Counted from the first letter of the stretch, positions 10,525-18,299 are shown. The stretch is DNA of 64,000 nucleotides from an uncultured Clostridia bacterium (GCA_937896885.1 CALBNX010000040.1:73230-137229); one strand, 5' to 3'. The notes: a model not told the origin generated them from the letters alone. Translations and numbers: made by a program.

Positions 10525-11397
10525 ATGAGCGTTAAAGGAATAATAACAAAAGGTATTGGCGGCTTCTATTATGTTGAAGTCGCCAATGCGACTTATGAGT
10601 GCAAAGCAAGGGGAGTATTTAGAAAAGAACGAATAACACCCCTTGTTGGTGATATTGTTGAAATTACTATTAATGAACAAGCTGAAAACACAATAGATAA
10701 AATATTTGACCGTAAAAATTGTCTAAATAGACCACCAGTTGCTAATATTGATAATCTTTTTATTGTTGTTGCTACAGTTGAGCCAAAACCTAATTTTTTA
10801 GTTATTGATAAGCTCATTGCAATGGCAGAATATAAGAATATTGAGCCTATTGTTGTAATTTCAAAAAGTGATTTAGCATCAGCTAATGAAATTTTTGATG
10901 TTTATTCAAAAAGTGGAATTACGGTTTTGAATACAGCTGATAATAGTGAATTAGAGAAAATAAAATCACTTATGAAAGACAAGATAACCGCGTTTACAGG
11001 CAACTCGGGTGTCGGCAAAACAACATTGCTTAATAAATTAGATTATAACCTTAATTTAGCAACAGGAGCAATCAGTAATAAGCTTGGCAGGGGAAGGCAT
11101 ACAACCCGTGAAGCACAACTATTTAATGTGTGTGATGGTTATGTTATTGATACTCCTGGATTTTCTTCTTTTGAATTTGACAAAACTGAAATAATTAAAA
11201 AGGATGATTTGCCTTATTGTTTCAGAGAATTCAGAGAATATTTGGGTGAATGTAAATTCACATCTTGTGCTCATGTCAATGACAAAGGTTGTAAAATCTG
11301 TGAAGCGGTTGAAAATGGTGATATTAGCCGTATTAGACATGAGAATTATGTCACTTTATATAATCAAGCAAAGGAAATTAAAAAATGGGAACTTTAA
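10525..11397 (+). CDS. rsgA: Ribosome small-subunit GTPase RsgA (YjeQ/CpgA)
   Basis: Circularly permuted GTPase that checks late 30S assembly. Start ATG 10525 sits one base after the prkC stop, giving 290 residues. Shown are an N-terminal OB fold, the permuted G motifs (SKSDLA for G4, GNSGVGKTTLLNKL for G1, DTPGFSSFEF for G3, and the switch HTTREAQLF), and the zinc knuckle with C...C..H...C (CKFTSCAHVNDKGCKICEA). It overlaps thiN by 13 bases. The position after prkC is conserved with Bacillus, although rpe is missing between it and thiN. Confidence 0.96.
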   Translation: MSVKGIITKGIGGFYYVEVANATYECKARGVFRKERITPLVGDIVEITINEQAENTIDKIFDRKNCLNRPPVANIDNLFIVVATVEPKPNFLVIDKLIAMAEYKNIEPIVVISKSDLASANEIFDVYSKSGITVLNTADNSELEKIKSLMKDKITAFTGNSGVGKTTLLNKLDYNLNLATGAISNKLGRGRHTTREAQLFNVCDGYVIDTPGFSSFEFDKTEIIKKDDLPYCFREFREYLGECKFTSCAHVNDKGCKICEAVENGDISRIRHENYVTLYNQAKEIKKWEL

Positions 11398-12023
11398 AAA
11401 CACGCTGTGTAATAATCGGTGGTGGAGATTGTTCTGCTGACATATTAAAAAATAATATTAATGTTGACAATGATTATATTATCTGTGCTGATGGTGGCTA
11501 TGATTATGCTGTTGAAGCTGATTTCAAACCAGACCTTTTAATTGGCGATTTTGACTCTATAAAAGCAATTCCAGATGATGTGAGAAAAGTTACGCTTCCT
11601 ATTGAAAAAGACGTTACAGATACCGTTGCGGCCTTTAATAAAGGGGTTGAACAAGGCTTTACTTCTTTTGTTCTTTTTGGTGGCACAGGTGGACGCTTTG
11701 AACACACTTTTGCAAACATCGCTTTAATTGCAAATGCATCAAAACAAAATATTTCATTTGAAATTATTGATGAAAGGCATACGTTTAGGGCTATTACAAA
11801 TTCATCAATAAAAATTAAAAGAAAAGAAAATCAGCAGATTTCAGTTTTTGCTTATGGTAATAAAGCAATAGGTGTTACGGAAAATGGTTTTCATTATCCA
11901 TTGCAAAATTACACATTAGACCCATTTGATGGTGCTTTGGGTACAAGCAATGATATTATTGATGACTTTGGTGAAATTTCAGTAGAAGACGGAACATTGA
12001 TTATTATCGAAACAAAAGTGTAA
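11385..12023 (+). CDS. thiN: Thiamine pyrophosphokinase
   Basis: Makes thiamine diphosphate from thiamine and ATP. The 212-residue protein carries the family signatures IICADGGYDYA, DLLIGDFDSI and EKDVTDTVAAF in the catalytic domain, GGTGGRFEHTFANI, and a C-terminal thiamine-binding beta domain. ATG 11385 lies inside the end of rsgA with AAGGAAA in front. No TPP riboswitch is visible, so the gene appears to be driven with rsgA. SpoVM follows downstream as in Bacillus, separated by one extra small gene. Confidence 0.95.
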   Translation: MGTLKTRCVIIGGGDCSADILKNNINVDNDYIICADGGYDYAVEADFKPDLLIGDFDSIKAIPDDVRKVTLPIEKDVTDTVAAFNKGVEQGFTSFVLFGGTGGRFEHTFANIALIANASKQNISFEIIDERHTFRAITNSSIKIKRKENQQISVFAYGNKAIGVTENGFHYPLQNYTLDPFDGALGTSNDIIDDFGEISVEDGTLIIIETKV

Positions 12024-12079
12024 CAAAAAAAAATACCCCACGTATAATGTAGTGAAATACATTTACAGGGGGATTTTTT

Positions 12080-12229
12080 ATGGGAAGACGCGGTTCTAAT
12101 TTAAAGGGCTTGATATTTATTGCCCTTGGCGTGGGCCTAATGGTAACCTTTGTTTTTCCTGATAAATTCATTGTGGTATTACTGGCAATATTGTTAGTAG
12201 TCTGCGGTGCTTTTCTCTGTAAGAATTAG
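12080..12229 (+). CDS. Small 49-residue membrane protein, unknown function
   Basis: Bases 12080-12229 encode MGRRGSNLKG followed by two hydrophobic stretches (LIFIALGVGLMVTFVF and IVVLLAILLVVCGAFL) separated by PDKF: a two-helix hairpin with a basic N-terminus. The start has an excellent Shine-Dalgarno (AGGGGGA, 12067-12073) six bases upstream. The stop overlaps the spoVM Shine-Dalgarno. I do not recognise a named family, though similar short proteins at this locus in Clostridia are familiar to me. Its position between thiN and spoVM suggests, by inference only, a role in the forespore or membrane. A TATAAT-like hexamer lies upstream (about 12040) without a good -35. Confidence 0.75.
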   Translation: MGRRGSNLKGLIFIALGVGLMVTFVFPDKFIVVLLAILLVVCGAFLCKN

Positions 12230-12240
12230 GGGAGAGTTAT

Positions 12241-12321
12241 ATGAAAGTTGTTTTAGTAAAAAGCCCAAAGCTTATTGGCGGAATTTTAAGAATGGTCTTT
12301 GGAATAAAAAAATCAACTTAA
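12241..12321 (+). CDS. spoVM: Stage V sporulation protein SpoVM (26 residues)
   Basis: Tiny amphipathic-helix protein that senses convex forespore membrane and recruits SpoIVA for coat assembly. The 26-codon frame has exactly the Bacillus subtilis length and keeps Lys2, Lys7, Pro9, Lys10, Gly13, Gly14, Ile15, Arg17 and Gly21 (KSPK...GGILR...FG). A strong AGGGGAG Shine-Dalgarno overlaps the end of the preceding 49-residue gene, and an intrinsic terminator follows. Bacillus also has spoVM directly after thiN, so synteny and sequence agree. It indicates a spore-forming organism. Confidence 0.88.
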   Translation: MKVVLVKSPKLIGGILRMVFGIKKST

Positions 12322-12327
12322 CCCTCG

Positions 12328-12355
12328 AAAGCCGGTACGTTTCGTATCGGTTTTT
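12328..12355 (+). terminator. Intrinsic terminator after spoVM
   Basis: GCCGGTACG pairs across a TTT loop with CGTATCGGT (nine pairs, two of them G-U), followed by five T residues. It closes the long + strand housekeeping operon. Confidence 0.8.
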
Positions 12356-12394
12356 ATATTTATTTAACATTAGATTGTATTATAGAGATGTTTA

Positions 12395-12422
12395 TTGACA
12401 AAAGAAATTAGTTGAGTATAAT
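12395..12422 (+). promoter_or_regulatory. Sigma-A type promoter for the 90-residue membrane protein
   Basis: TTGACA (12395-12400), 16-base spacer, TATAAT (12417-12422). Both hexamers are perfect matches to the consensus. The gene at 12449 starts 26 bases downstream. Confidence 0.75.
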
Positions 12423-12448
12423 GAAGTTAAGAAAGGATGGTATATATT

Positions 12449-12721
12449 ATGAAAAAAAGAAAACTAATATTTCTTGGCATTATATTTTTTATAATTGCAA
12501 TTCTTTTTTCAAATTTTCAATTTTTTACAATAGATAGTTTTGTTGATGGAATTGATTATGCATGGGCTTTAAAAATAGTTTCTATTTCTTTCTTATTACT
12601 GAGTATATCTGAACTTTTTTTCATAAAAGCAAATGTTGTACCTAAACTATTAAGAATATTAATCTATTTTCAATGGATTATCGTTCCCATTGTTATTATT
12701 ATAACTTTGTTCACATTATAA
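12449..12721 (+). CDS. Small membrane protein, unknown function
   Basis: Ninety residues from ATG 12449, chosen over the in-frame ATG 12437 because AAAGGATGG (about 12432-12440) is then well placed. The sequence begins with a basic MKKRK and has about three hydrophobic helices: LIFLGIIFFIIAILFSNF, a second at about 40-58 (ALKIVSISFLLLSISELFF), and a C-terminal one at about 68-89. I recognise no family. It has its own strong promoter and is not part of the spoVM transcript, which terminates upstream. Nothing in it suggests a specific role. Confidence 0.6.
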   Translation: MKKRKLIFLGIIFFIIAILFSNFQFFTIDSFVDGIDYAWALKIVSISFLLLSISELFFIKANVVPKLLRILIYFQWIIVPIVIIITLFTL

Positions 12722-12793
12722 TTAAAAGTATAATGAGCCATTCTGGTCTGTCTTATAAATGAAAACTTTAAAAATAATATCTCACAAAGGAAA

Positions 12794-12826
12794 AGCCGAT
12801 GGATTTTTACACCCATCGGCTAATTT
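12794..12826. terminator. Bidirectional terminator between small membrane gene and reverse rubrerythrin
   Basis: GCCGATGG (12795-12802) pairs with CCATCGGC (12813-12820), flanked by AAAA on one side and TAATTTT on the other, so it can act on both converging transcripts. Confidence 0.75.
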
Positions 12827-12838
12827 TATGCTATTAAA

Positions 12839-13384
12839 TTATTTGAAATATCTGTTCAAAAGACCTTCAAATGCTTTACCGTGTCTTGCTTCATCGCGAG
12901 CCATTTCGTGAACAGTATCGTGAATTGCGTCGAGACCTTGTTCTTTTGCACGTTTTGCAAGGTCAAATTTACCAGCTGTTGCACCGTTTTCAGCATCAAC
13001 TCTCATTTCAAGGTTTTTCTTTGTGCTGTCTGTTACAACTTCACCAAGAAGTTCAGCAAATTTAGCTGCGTGTTCTGCTTCTTCCCATGCAGCTTTTTCC
13101 CAATAAAGACCGATTTCAGGGTATCCTTCACGGTGTGCAACTCTTGCCATTGCAAGATACATGCCAACTTCTGAGCATTCGCCTTCGAAATTAGCACGAA
13201 GGTCCATAATAATATCTTCTGAAACACCTTTTGCAACGCCTACAACGTGTTCTGCAGCCCAAGTTCTTTCATCTTCTTTGATTTCGTTGAACTTGTCAGC
13301 AGGTACTTTACATTGTGGGCATCTTTCTGGTGCTGAATCTCCTTCGTGAACATAACCGCAAACTGAGCATACAAATTTTTTCAT
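12839..13384 (-). CDS. Reverse rubrerythrin (rubredoxin domain first), NADH/rubredoxin-linked peroxidase
   Basis: Anaerobe peroxide-detoxifying diiron protein. The 181 residues start at ATG 13384, preceded by GGAGG. The rubredoxin-like iron site comes first ([20 protein letters not shown], residues about 5-24), then the four-helix ferritin-like domain with metal ligands in [19 protein letters not shown] and [11 protein letters not shown]. This order is the reverse of classical rubrerythrin, which is also encoded in this window. It lies 23 bases downstream of perR and so belongs to a peroxide-responsive operon. Confidence 0.93.
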   Translation of the reverse strand: MKKFVCSVCGYVHEGDSAPERCPQCKVPADKFNEIKEDERTWAAEHVVGVAKGVSEDIIMDLRANFEGECSEVGMYLAMARVAHREGYPEIGLYWEKAAWEEAEHAAKFAELLGEVVTDSTKKNLEMRVDAENGATAGKFDLAKRAKEQGLDAIHDTVHEMARDEARHGKAFEGLLNRYFK

Positions 13385-13407
13385 AATTTTTTCCTCCAAA
13401 ATATTAA

Positions 13408-13788
13408 TTAATTTAATTTATTACAATGTTTACATGAGCCAAATGCCATTAAACTGTAATTTACAACTTTGCCTATAATGTCATCCGAAAAGGTGACAGA
13501 ATCACTTTTAAATGACATCAAATCATATACCTTGCCACAGGTTACACACTTGAAGTGGGCGTGGGGATTAACATTTCCATCAAAACGGTCGTTAGCACCG
13601 TCAGGAATTCTTAACACCATTCCGTTTTCTTCAAGTTGAGACAAATTTCGATAAAGCGTTCCTAAGCTAAGGTTAGGAATAACTTCTCGAACTGACAAAT
13701 AAAGTTCCATAGCAGTTGGGTGGTCATATCTTGAACAAAGTTCATTGATAATTGCATCTCTTTGCTTGCTTTTTCTTTCAATTGCCAT
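13408..13788 (-). CDS. perR: Peroxide-responsive Fur-family repressor PerR
   Basis: Metal-dependent repressor that is inactivated by histidine oxidation. From ATG 13788 (GAGGTGAG Shine-Dalgarno) the protein has 126 residues. An N-terminal winged helix ([15 protein letters not shown]) precedes the regulatory metal region [15 protein letters not shown] and two structural zinc CxxC pairs (CVTCGK and CKHC). The product of the next gene, reverse rubrerythrin, is a peroxidase, which supports PerR over Fur or Zur. A perfect 7-1-7 palindrome lies just upstream, so autorepression is likely. Confidence 0.88.
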   Translation of the reverse strand: MAIERKSKQRDAIINELCSRYDHPTAMELYLSVREVIPNLSLGTLYRNLSQLEENGMVLRIPDGANDRFDGNVNPHAHFKCVTCGKVYDLMSFKSDSVTFSDDIIGKVVNYSLMAFGSCKHCNKLN

Positions 13789-13805
13789 TATTCTCACCTC
13801 GTTAT

Positions 13806-13820
13806 CAGTAATGATTACTG
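13806..13820. promoter_or_regulatory. PerR/Fur-type 7-1-7 operator
   Basis: CAGTAATGATTACTG is a perfect inverted repeat of seven bases around one central base, the geometry of Fur-family boxes. It covers the predicted transcription start of perR (the -10 hexamer ends eight bases upstream on the minus strand). Confidence 0.75.
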
Positions 13821-13822
13821 TT

Positions 13823-13850
13823 ATTGTATCATATAAATTCAAAAAGTCAA
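13823..13850 (-). promoter_or_regulatory. Promoter of the perR-reverse rubrerythrin operon
   Basis: Read on the minus strand: TTGACT (13850-13845), 16-base spacer, TACAAT (13828-13823). The PerR-type palindrome immediately follows the -10. Confidence 0.7.
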
Positions 13851-13896
13851 TAGTTTTTAAAAATTTTTTTCTTAAACATATGCCAATATATGTAAC

Positions 13897-13925
13897 TTGA
13901 CGATTTATGTCTTTTTTGGTAAAAT
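13897..13925 (+). promoter_or_regulatory. Promoter of the modular autolysin
   Basis: TTGACG (13897-13902), 17-base spacer, TAAAAT (13920-13925), 29 bases before ATG 13955, with AAGGGAG in between. Confidence 0.7.
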
Positions 13926-13954
13926 AAACATATATGATGTAAGGGAGTGATTAT

Positions 13955-16357
13955 ATGAAACATAATGCTTTTAAAAGTATAATATCATTACTTTTAACTG
14001 TTTCACTTTTGTTCTCACTTTCTGCATCTCTTTGCTTTTCTGCGGCATCACAGATTGGATATATAAATGCAACTATACCTTTGAATGTTAGAAAGACACC
14101 ATCAACAAATGATGGTGACAATAAATTATATATAAATGGCGTAAAAGTACAATTACAACCAAACCAGCAGGTTACCATTCTTGAAACTGTTGATAGCATA
14201 AAAGATGATACTGACAACCCCAAATGGCATAAAGTTGAATTTACATATAACGGCGACAAATGTACTGGATATGTTACTGCACAATATGTAACAGTTTATT
14301 CTGTGAATGATGATGTTGAAATGCCGGAGGGTATTCCTGCAATATACGAGCCTTATATCAAACAATTATTAAGTATTCATCCTAATTGGAATTTTGTTGT
14401 TGTTGATACAGGATACAATTGGGAAGACTTGTTTATTACAACAAATAAAGGTCAGGGTTTTGCTGGCCGAAGTCTTATACAGGGTACTTATCCATTGTCA
14501 TATCGTTCAACTGCTGATGGTTGTTATAACTGGCGTGAGGATAAGTGGATTGCACTTGATGGTACAAGCTGGTATCAAGCAAATACAGAAGTAATTAAAT
14601 ATTATATGGACCCAAGAAACTTTCTTAATGAAAGTACAGTCTTTATGTTTGAAAAGTTGTCTTATGACCCTTCAACCCAAAATATCGACGGTGTTTCAAG
14701 TATTCTTAAAGGTTCATTTATGGATGGAAAATCAATCAAAAATACTAATAATACTGATGTAACTTATGCTCAGGCTTATATTGATGCCGCTGTTTATGCA
14801 AATGTAAGTCCTTATCATCTTGCTTCACGCACTGTTCAAGAAGTCGGAAAAAATGGCAGTGGCTCTACAAGTGGTTCGTATTCTGGATATGCAGGATATT
14901 ATAATTTTTATAATATTGGAGCATCTGCTGGTAGTGACCCTGTTGCAAATGGTTTGAAGTTTGCGAAAAATGGAGGTTCACTGTCAATTGCAAATAAAAC
15001 TAAATGCTTAATACCATGGAATACGCAATACAAATCTATTGTAGGTGGCGCTTATTGGATTGGTATGTCATATATAAATAGTGTACATAAACAGAATACT
15101 TTATATTATCAAAAGTTCAATACTTCCAATGCTGACCCTTCAAATTTTTATCATCAATATATGACTAATGTTATGGCTCCAGCACACGAGGCACCGAGAA
15201 TGAGAAATTCATATATTGGTGTTGGATTTTTGGAAAATAGTTTTACTTTTATAATTCCGTATTATAGAAATATGCCTGAAACAGCATGTCAGTTGCCTGC
15301 ATCCAATAATTATAATCCAAATAACTGGTTAAAGACATTGAATATTGACGGCAACTCAATAGGTTTCGATTCTGCAAAAACTACTGGATATTCATATACT
15401 GTTCCTGCAGGCATATCATCAGTAAAAATCAATGCTACAGCTATTAACTCTAAGGCTAAAATTTCAGGTGCTGGAACAGTTTCTTTAAAAGAGGGCAATA
15501 ATATTGTAAATGTTGTTGTAACTGCTGAAAATGGTGACCAGCGAACTTATGCAATAAACATTATTTGCAGTACTCAACAGAGAATACCAATGACGGGAAT
15601 ATCTTTGAACAAATCGGCAGTTACATTGTTTAAAGGTGACTCTACTACTTTAACAGTTTCTTATAACCCTTCAAATACAACTGATAACAAAGCTGTTACA
15701 TGGACATCGTCTAACACCTCTGTTGTAACAGTTTCTAACGGGAAGGTTACTGCTGTTGGCAAGGGAGAAGCGACTATTACAGCGCAAGTCGGCTCTTTTA
15801 AAGCTACTTGTAAAATTACTGTCAATGCCGATGTAATATTAGGTGATATAGATGCAGATGATTCTGTTACAATTGCCGATGCACTGCTGATTTTTAAATA
15901 TAAAACAGGTGAAATTTCTAATCTTTCAGATTTGGCATTATTAGCTGCTGATACTGACATAAGTGGCAAAGTTGAACTTGCTGATGCATTGAAAATTTTT
16001 AAATTTAAGAGTGGAGAAATTGACAGACTGTTTGACTCAAAAGGTCATTGGGTTAAAGATTCAGTAGGTTGGTGCTACCTTGACTCAAACGGACATTGGT
16101 TATATAACAAATGGATTAAAGACAGTGTTGGTTGGTGTTATCTTGGCTCAAACGGTCATTTGGTTGTAAGCGAATGGGTTAGAGACTCAAGTGGTTGGTG
16201 CTATCTTGACTCAAATGGCAGAATGATGACGGATAGTTGGTTAAAATGGAATAATCAATGGTATTATCTTGATGCTAACGGACATATGGTAACAGGTGCC
16301 AAAATAATAGACGGAAAGGAATATCACTTTGACTCAAATGGTGTTTGGATACCATAA
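13955..16357 (+). CDS. Secreted modular autolysin: SH3 - glucosaminidase - cadherin-like - Ig-like - dockerin - choline-binding repeats
   Basis: Predicted exported cell-wall hydrolase of 800 residues. A signal peptide at about 1-31 (LLLTVSLLFSLSASLCFS) leads into an SH3-like domain (about 33-115). The endo-beta-N-acetylglucosaminidase domain (about 130-440) contains the catalytic-type glutamate in SRTVQEVGKNGS. A cadherin-like sandwich (about 456-537) and a BIG2 Ig-like domain (about 545-624, MTGISLNKSAVTL) follow. Next are two EF-like dockerin repeats (about 629-691, GDIDADDSVTIADAL and DTDISGKVELADAL) and four to five aromatic choline-binding repeats (about 697-800, GWCYLDSNG). It is flanked by its own promoter and terminator. 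Confidence 0.9.
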   Translation: MKHNAFKSIISLLLTVSLLFSLSASLCFSAASQIGYINATIPLNVRKTPSTNDGDNKLYINGVKVQLQPNQQVTILETVDSIKDDTDNPKWHKVEFTYNGDKCTGYVTAQYVTVYSVNDDVEMPEGIPAIYEPYIKQLLSIHPNWNFVVVDTGYNWEDLFITTNKGQGFAGRSLIQGTYPLSYRSTADGCYNWREDKWIALDGTSWYQANTEVIKYYMDPRNFLNESTVFMFEKLSYDPSTQNIDGVSSILKGSFMDGKSIKNTNNTDVTYAQAYIDAAVYANVSPYHLASRTVQEVGKNGSGSTSGSYSGYAGYYNFYNIGASAGSDPVANGLKFAKNGGSLSIANKTKCLIPWNTQYKSIVGGAYWIGMSYINSVHKQNTLYYQKFNTSNADPSNFYHQYMTNVMAPAHEAPRMRNSYIGVGFLENSFTFIIPYYRNMPETACQLPASNNYNPNNWLKTLNIDGNSIGFDSAKTTGYSYTVPAGISSVKINATAINSKAKISGAGTVSLKEGNNIVNVVVTAENGDQRTYAINIICSTQQRIPMTGISLNKSAVTLFKGDSTTLTVSYNPSNTTDNKAVTWTSSNTSVVTVSNGKVTAVGKGEATITAQVGSFKATCKITVNADVILGDIDADDSVTIADALLIFKYKTGEISNLSDLALLAADTDISGKVELADALKIFKFKSGEIDRLFDSKGHWVKDSVGWCYLDSNGHWLYNKWIKDSVGWCYLGSNGHLVVSEWVRDSSGWCYLDSNGRMMTDSWLKWNNQWYYLDANGHMVTGAKIIDGKEYHFDSNGVWIP

Positions 16358-16374
16358 TAAATCTTAAACAGTAA

Positions 16375-16411
16375 GAGACGCACTCCAGAATCAGAGTGCG
16401 TCTCAATTTTA
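16375..16411 (+). terminator. Strong intrinsic terminator after the autolysin gene
   Basis: GAGACGCACTC (16375-16385) pairs perfectly over 11 bases with GAGTGCGTCTC (16394-16404), followed by AATTTT. The minus-strand hydrolase gene ends within the T-run. Confidence 0.85.
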
Positions 16412-17380
16412 TAAGTATCTGTTGATAAAGTTTTGAATTGAGTTCCAATAGAGTTCTGGGTTTGCACAAGCATTTCGTGCGTGTGGGGCATTTGGGATTG
16501 TTACTTTTTCCTTTTCACAAGCAGCTGCCTCATAAACCTTATCAAGCATTTCATATGGAACAAATTTATCATTTTCACCGTGTAAGAAAATTGTTGGTGT
16601 TTTTGATTTTTTTAATTGCTCAATAGATGATGCTTCTTTAAAATCAAACCCTGAATATAGCTTATTGACTGTGTTTGCACTATAAAGTATTGGAAATTCG
16701 TGCATTTTAAAGCTATTTGTTATTTTATTACTAAAAATGTCCCAAACTGATGTAAAGCCACAATCAGCAACGGCCACTTTAACATTTTCAGGTAAATCTT
16801 CACCAGTTGCCATCATTGTTGTTGCGGCGCCCATTGAAACTCCGTGAATAAGAATTTTTACATTTGGATTATTATTAACAATAAAATTTATCCAATCAAT
16901 CACATCAATTCTGTCTTCCCAACCCATAGTAACATGGTTAGCTTCACTATCAGCATGACCATTAAGACTTGGCATTAATACATCGTAACCTAATTCGTGA
17001 TATTTTTGCGCATAAACCCCCATATTTCTTGGTGATGAAGTGTATCCGTGAACAACTAACGCGCAAGTGTCAGTTGGTTGTTCTGCAAAAATAAAATCGG
17101 CATGAAGATTTTTCTTATCACTTGATGAGCGAATGGCGATTTTTTCTTTTTTAGCGTTATCAAACCAAACTTTGCCTTTATCAAGCTCACTATTAAGATA
17201 TTGGGTGTATTCATCAGTACCTTTACTTGATTTCACAACTTTTTTTGTAAGACTTCCGTTAAGACCTTGTTTAGTCAAAGTTGAAACATAGAAGATATTA
17301 CCTAAAAGAAAATATGTAGCAGAAGCGGCAACGCTTGCAACACCAACAGTTTTTAGGATATTCTTTGTCTTTTTTTTCAT
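16409..17380 (-). CDS. Membrane-anchored alpha/beta hydrolase
   Basis: Predicted serine hydrolase of 323 residues with unknown substrate. A basic N-terminus and one hydrophobic segment (about 10-32) suggest an anchor or signal. The hydrolase fold shows VVHGYTSSPRN (oxyanion region), the nucleophile elbow HGVSMGAAT (GxSxG), the acid in FLHGENDKFVP and the histidine in APHARNA. The start ATG 17380 has GAGGTGA upstream. It is convergent with the autolysin gene and divergent from the DivIVA-like gene. It resembles YqkD-type extended hydrolases, but I cannot fix an enzymatic activity. Confidence 0.85.
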   Translation of the reverse strand: MKKKTKNILKTVGVASVAASATYFLLGNIFYVSTLTKQGLNGSLTKKVVKSSKGTDEYTQYLNSELDKGKVWFDNAKKEKIAIRSSSDKKNLHADFIFAEQPTDTCALVVHGYTSSPRNMGVYAQKYHELGYDVLMPSLNGHADSEANHVTMGWEDRIDVIDWINFIVNNNPNVKILIHGVSMGAATTMMATGEDLPENVKVAVADCGFTSVWDIFSNKITNSFKMHEFPILYSANTVNKLYSGFDFKEASSIEQLKKSKTPTIFLHGENDKFVPYEMLDKVYEAAACEKEKVTIPNAPHARNACANPELYWNSIQNFINRYL

Positions 17381-17401
17381 AAAATATCACCTCTAATCAG
17401 T

Positions 17402-17430
17402 ATTTTACAACCATATTCAACAAAAGTCTA
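17402..17430 (-). promoter_or_regulatory. Probable promoter of the alpha/beta hydrolase
   Basis: On the minus strand: TAGACT (17430-17425), 17-base spacer, TAAAAT (17407-17402). The -35 is imperfect. Confidence 0.5.
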
Positions 17431-17459
17431 TATTTTTTTATCTTTATTTTAACAAAAGG

Positions 17460-17488
17460 TTGTCATAATCATATTTTTCTGTTAAAAT
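17460..17488 (+). promoter_or_regulatory. Promoter of the DivIVA-like gene
   Basis: TTGTCA (17460-17465), 17-base spacer, TAAAAT (17483-17488), 33 bases before the start codon. Confidence 0.65.
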
Positions 17489-17521
17489 AAATCATAAATA
17501 TTTTAATATGAGGTTGTAGTG

Positions 17522-18295
17522 ATGAACAACGATATTACAGTTATGAAAACTTCAATATTTGGTGGTTTTAAAAAGTCGGATGTTTTGGCTTATGTAGAAA
17601 AGCTTCAATTAGAAACTGCTGAAGTTAAAGAACAACTTGATAATAAGAGAAATGAATCTTTAGAATTAAAGCGAAAAATTGACGAGCTTGAAATTCGTAT
17701 TGAAAATCTTTGTGCTGTCAGCGAAAAATTAGTTGAAAAAGAAAAAGAAGCTAATGACCTTGCTGTTAAGTTAGAAATAGCTCTTAAAGAAAATGAACAA
17801 TTTGCTGAAAAAATTAATAGTTTTGAAGAAAAATCTGAAAAACTTAAAAGAGCTGAGAAACAAATCGGTGCTGCATATATTGATGCGAGAAGATATTCGG
17901 ATGAACTTGTTGATAGTGCAAAATCAAAGGCAAAAGATATTGGCGCAATTGCATCACAAGATGTTAAGCGTGAAGCTAATGAAATTGAGCAACTTTTAAA
18001 AGATGTTGATGCTATTTCAAGAAGGTTTAACTCATCTCTTGAGCAATTACATAAAGATGTATATGCGCTTGGCAACAAACTTAATAATTCTGCATCATCA
18101 CTTCTGAATTTACATACAGATTTAACAGGTATTGAAGCTCATTCAGTGAATTTTGATATTGATGTACCTGATGATGCTATACGTGTTGAAAGAACAAACG
18201 ATGGTAGCGGACTTACTTTTATATCTTATGAGCCAAACACAGAGTTTAATGCTGATTTAAACATTCAACCTGATTCTATTATTGATGAGGACTAA
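17522..18295 (+). CDS. DivIVA-like coiled-coil protein
   Basis: A 257-residue cytosolic protein with a short N-terminal segment MKTSIFGGFKKSDVLAYVEKLQ-type (residues about 8-29) that resembles the membrane-binding head of DivIVA/GpsB proteins. A long heptad-rich, Glu/Lys-rich coiled coil follows to about residue 200, then an acidic tail. No catalytic motif is visible. ATG 17522 is used in preference to the overlapping GTG 17519, with AGG about ten bases upstream. Proteins of this kind usually mark cell poles or septa, but that role is inferred here. The next gene begins four bases after its stop. Confidence 0.7.
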   Translation: MNNDITVMKTSIFGGFKKSDVLAYVEKLQLETAEVKEQLDNKRNESLELKRKIDELEIRIENLCAVSEKLVEKEKEANDLAVKLEIALKENEQFAEKINSFEEKSEKLKRAEKQIGAAYIDARRYSDELVDSAKSKAKDIGAIASQDVKREANEIEQLLKDVDAISRRFNSSLEQLHKDVYALGNKLNNSASSLLNLHTDLTGIEAHSVNFDIDVPDDAIRVERTNDGSGLTFISYEPNTEFNADLNIQPDSIIDED

Positions 18296-18299
18296 TAAA

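Noticed and set aside
11385..12023. TPP riboswitch for thiN
   Set aside because: thiN starts inside rsgA and no thi-box sequence is visible upstream.
12024..12079. Sporulation sigma-E promoter before the 49-residue gene and spoVM
   Set aside because: A TATAAT hexamer is present, but no convincing -35 for sigma-A, sigma-E or sigma-G could be aligned.
12207..12398. 63-codon open frame overlapping spoVM
   Set aside because: It lies out of frame over the 49-residue gene end, spoVM and the terminator, with no Shine-Dalgarno; spoVM explains the region better.
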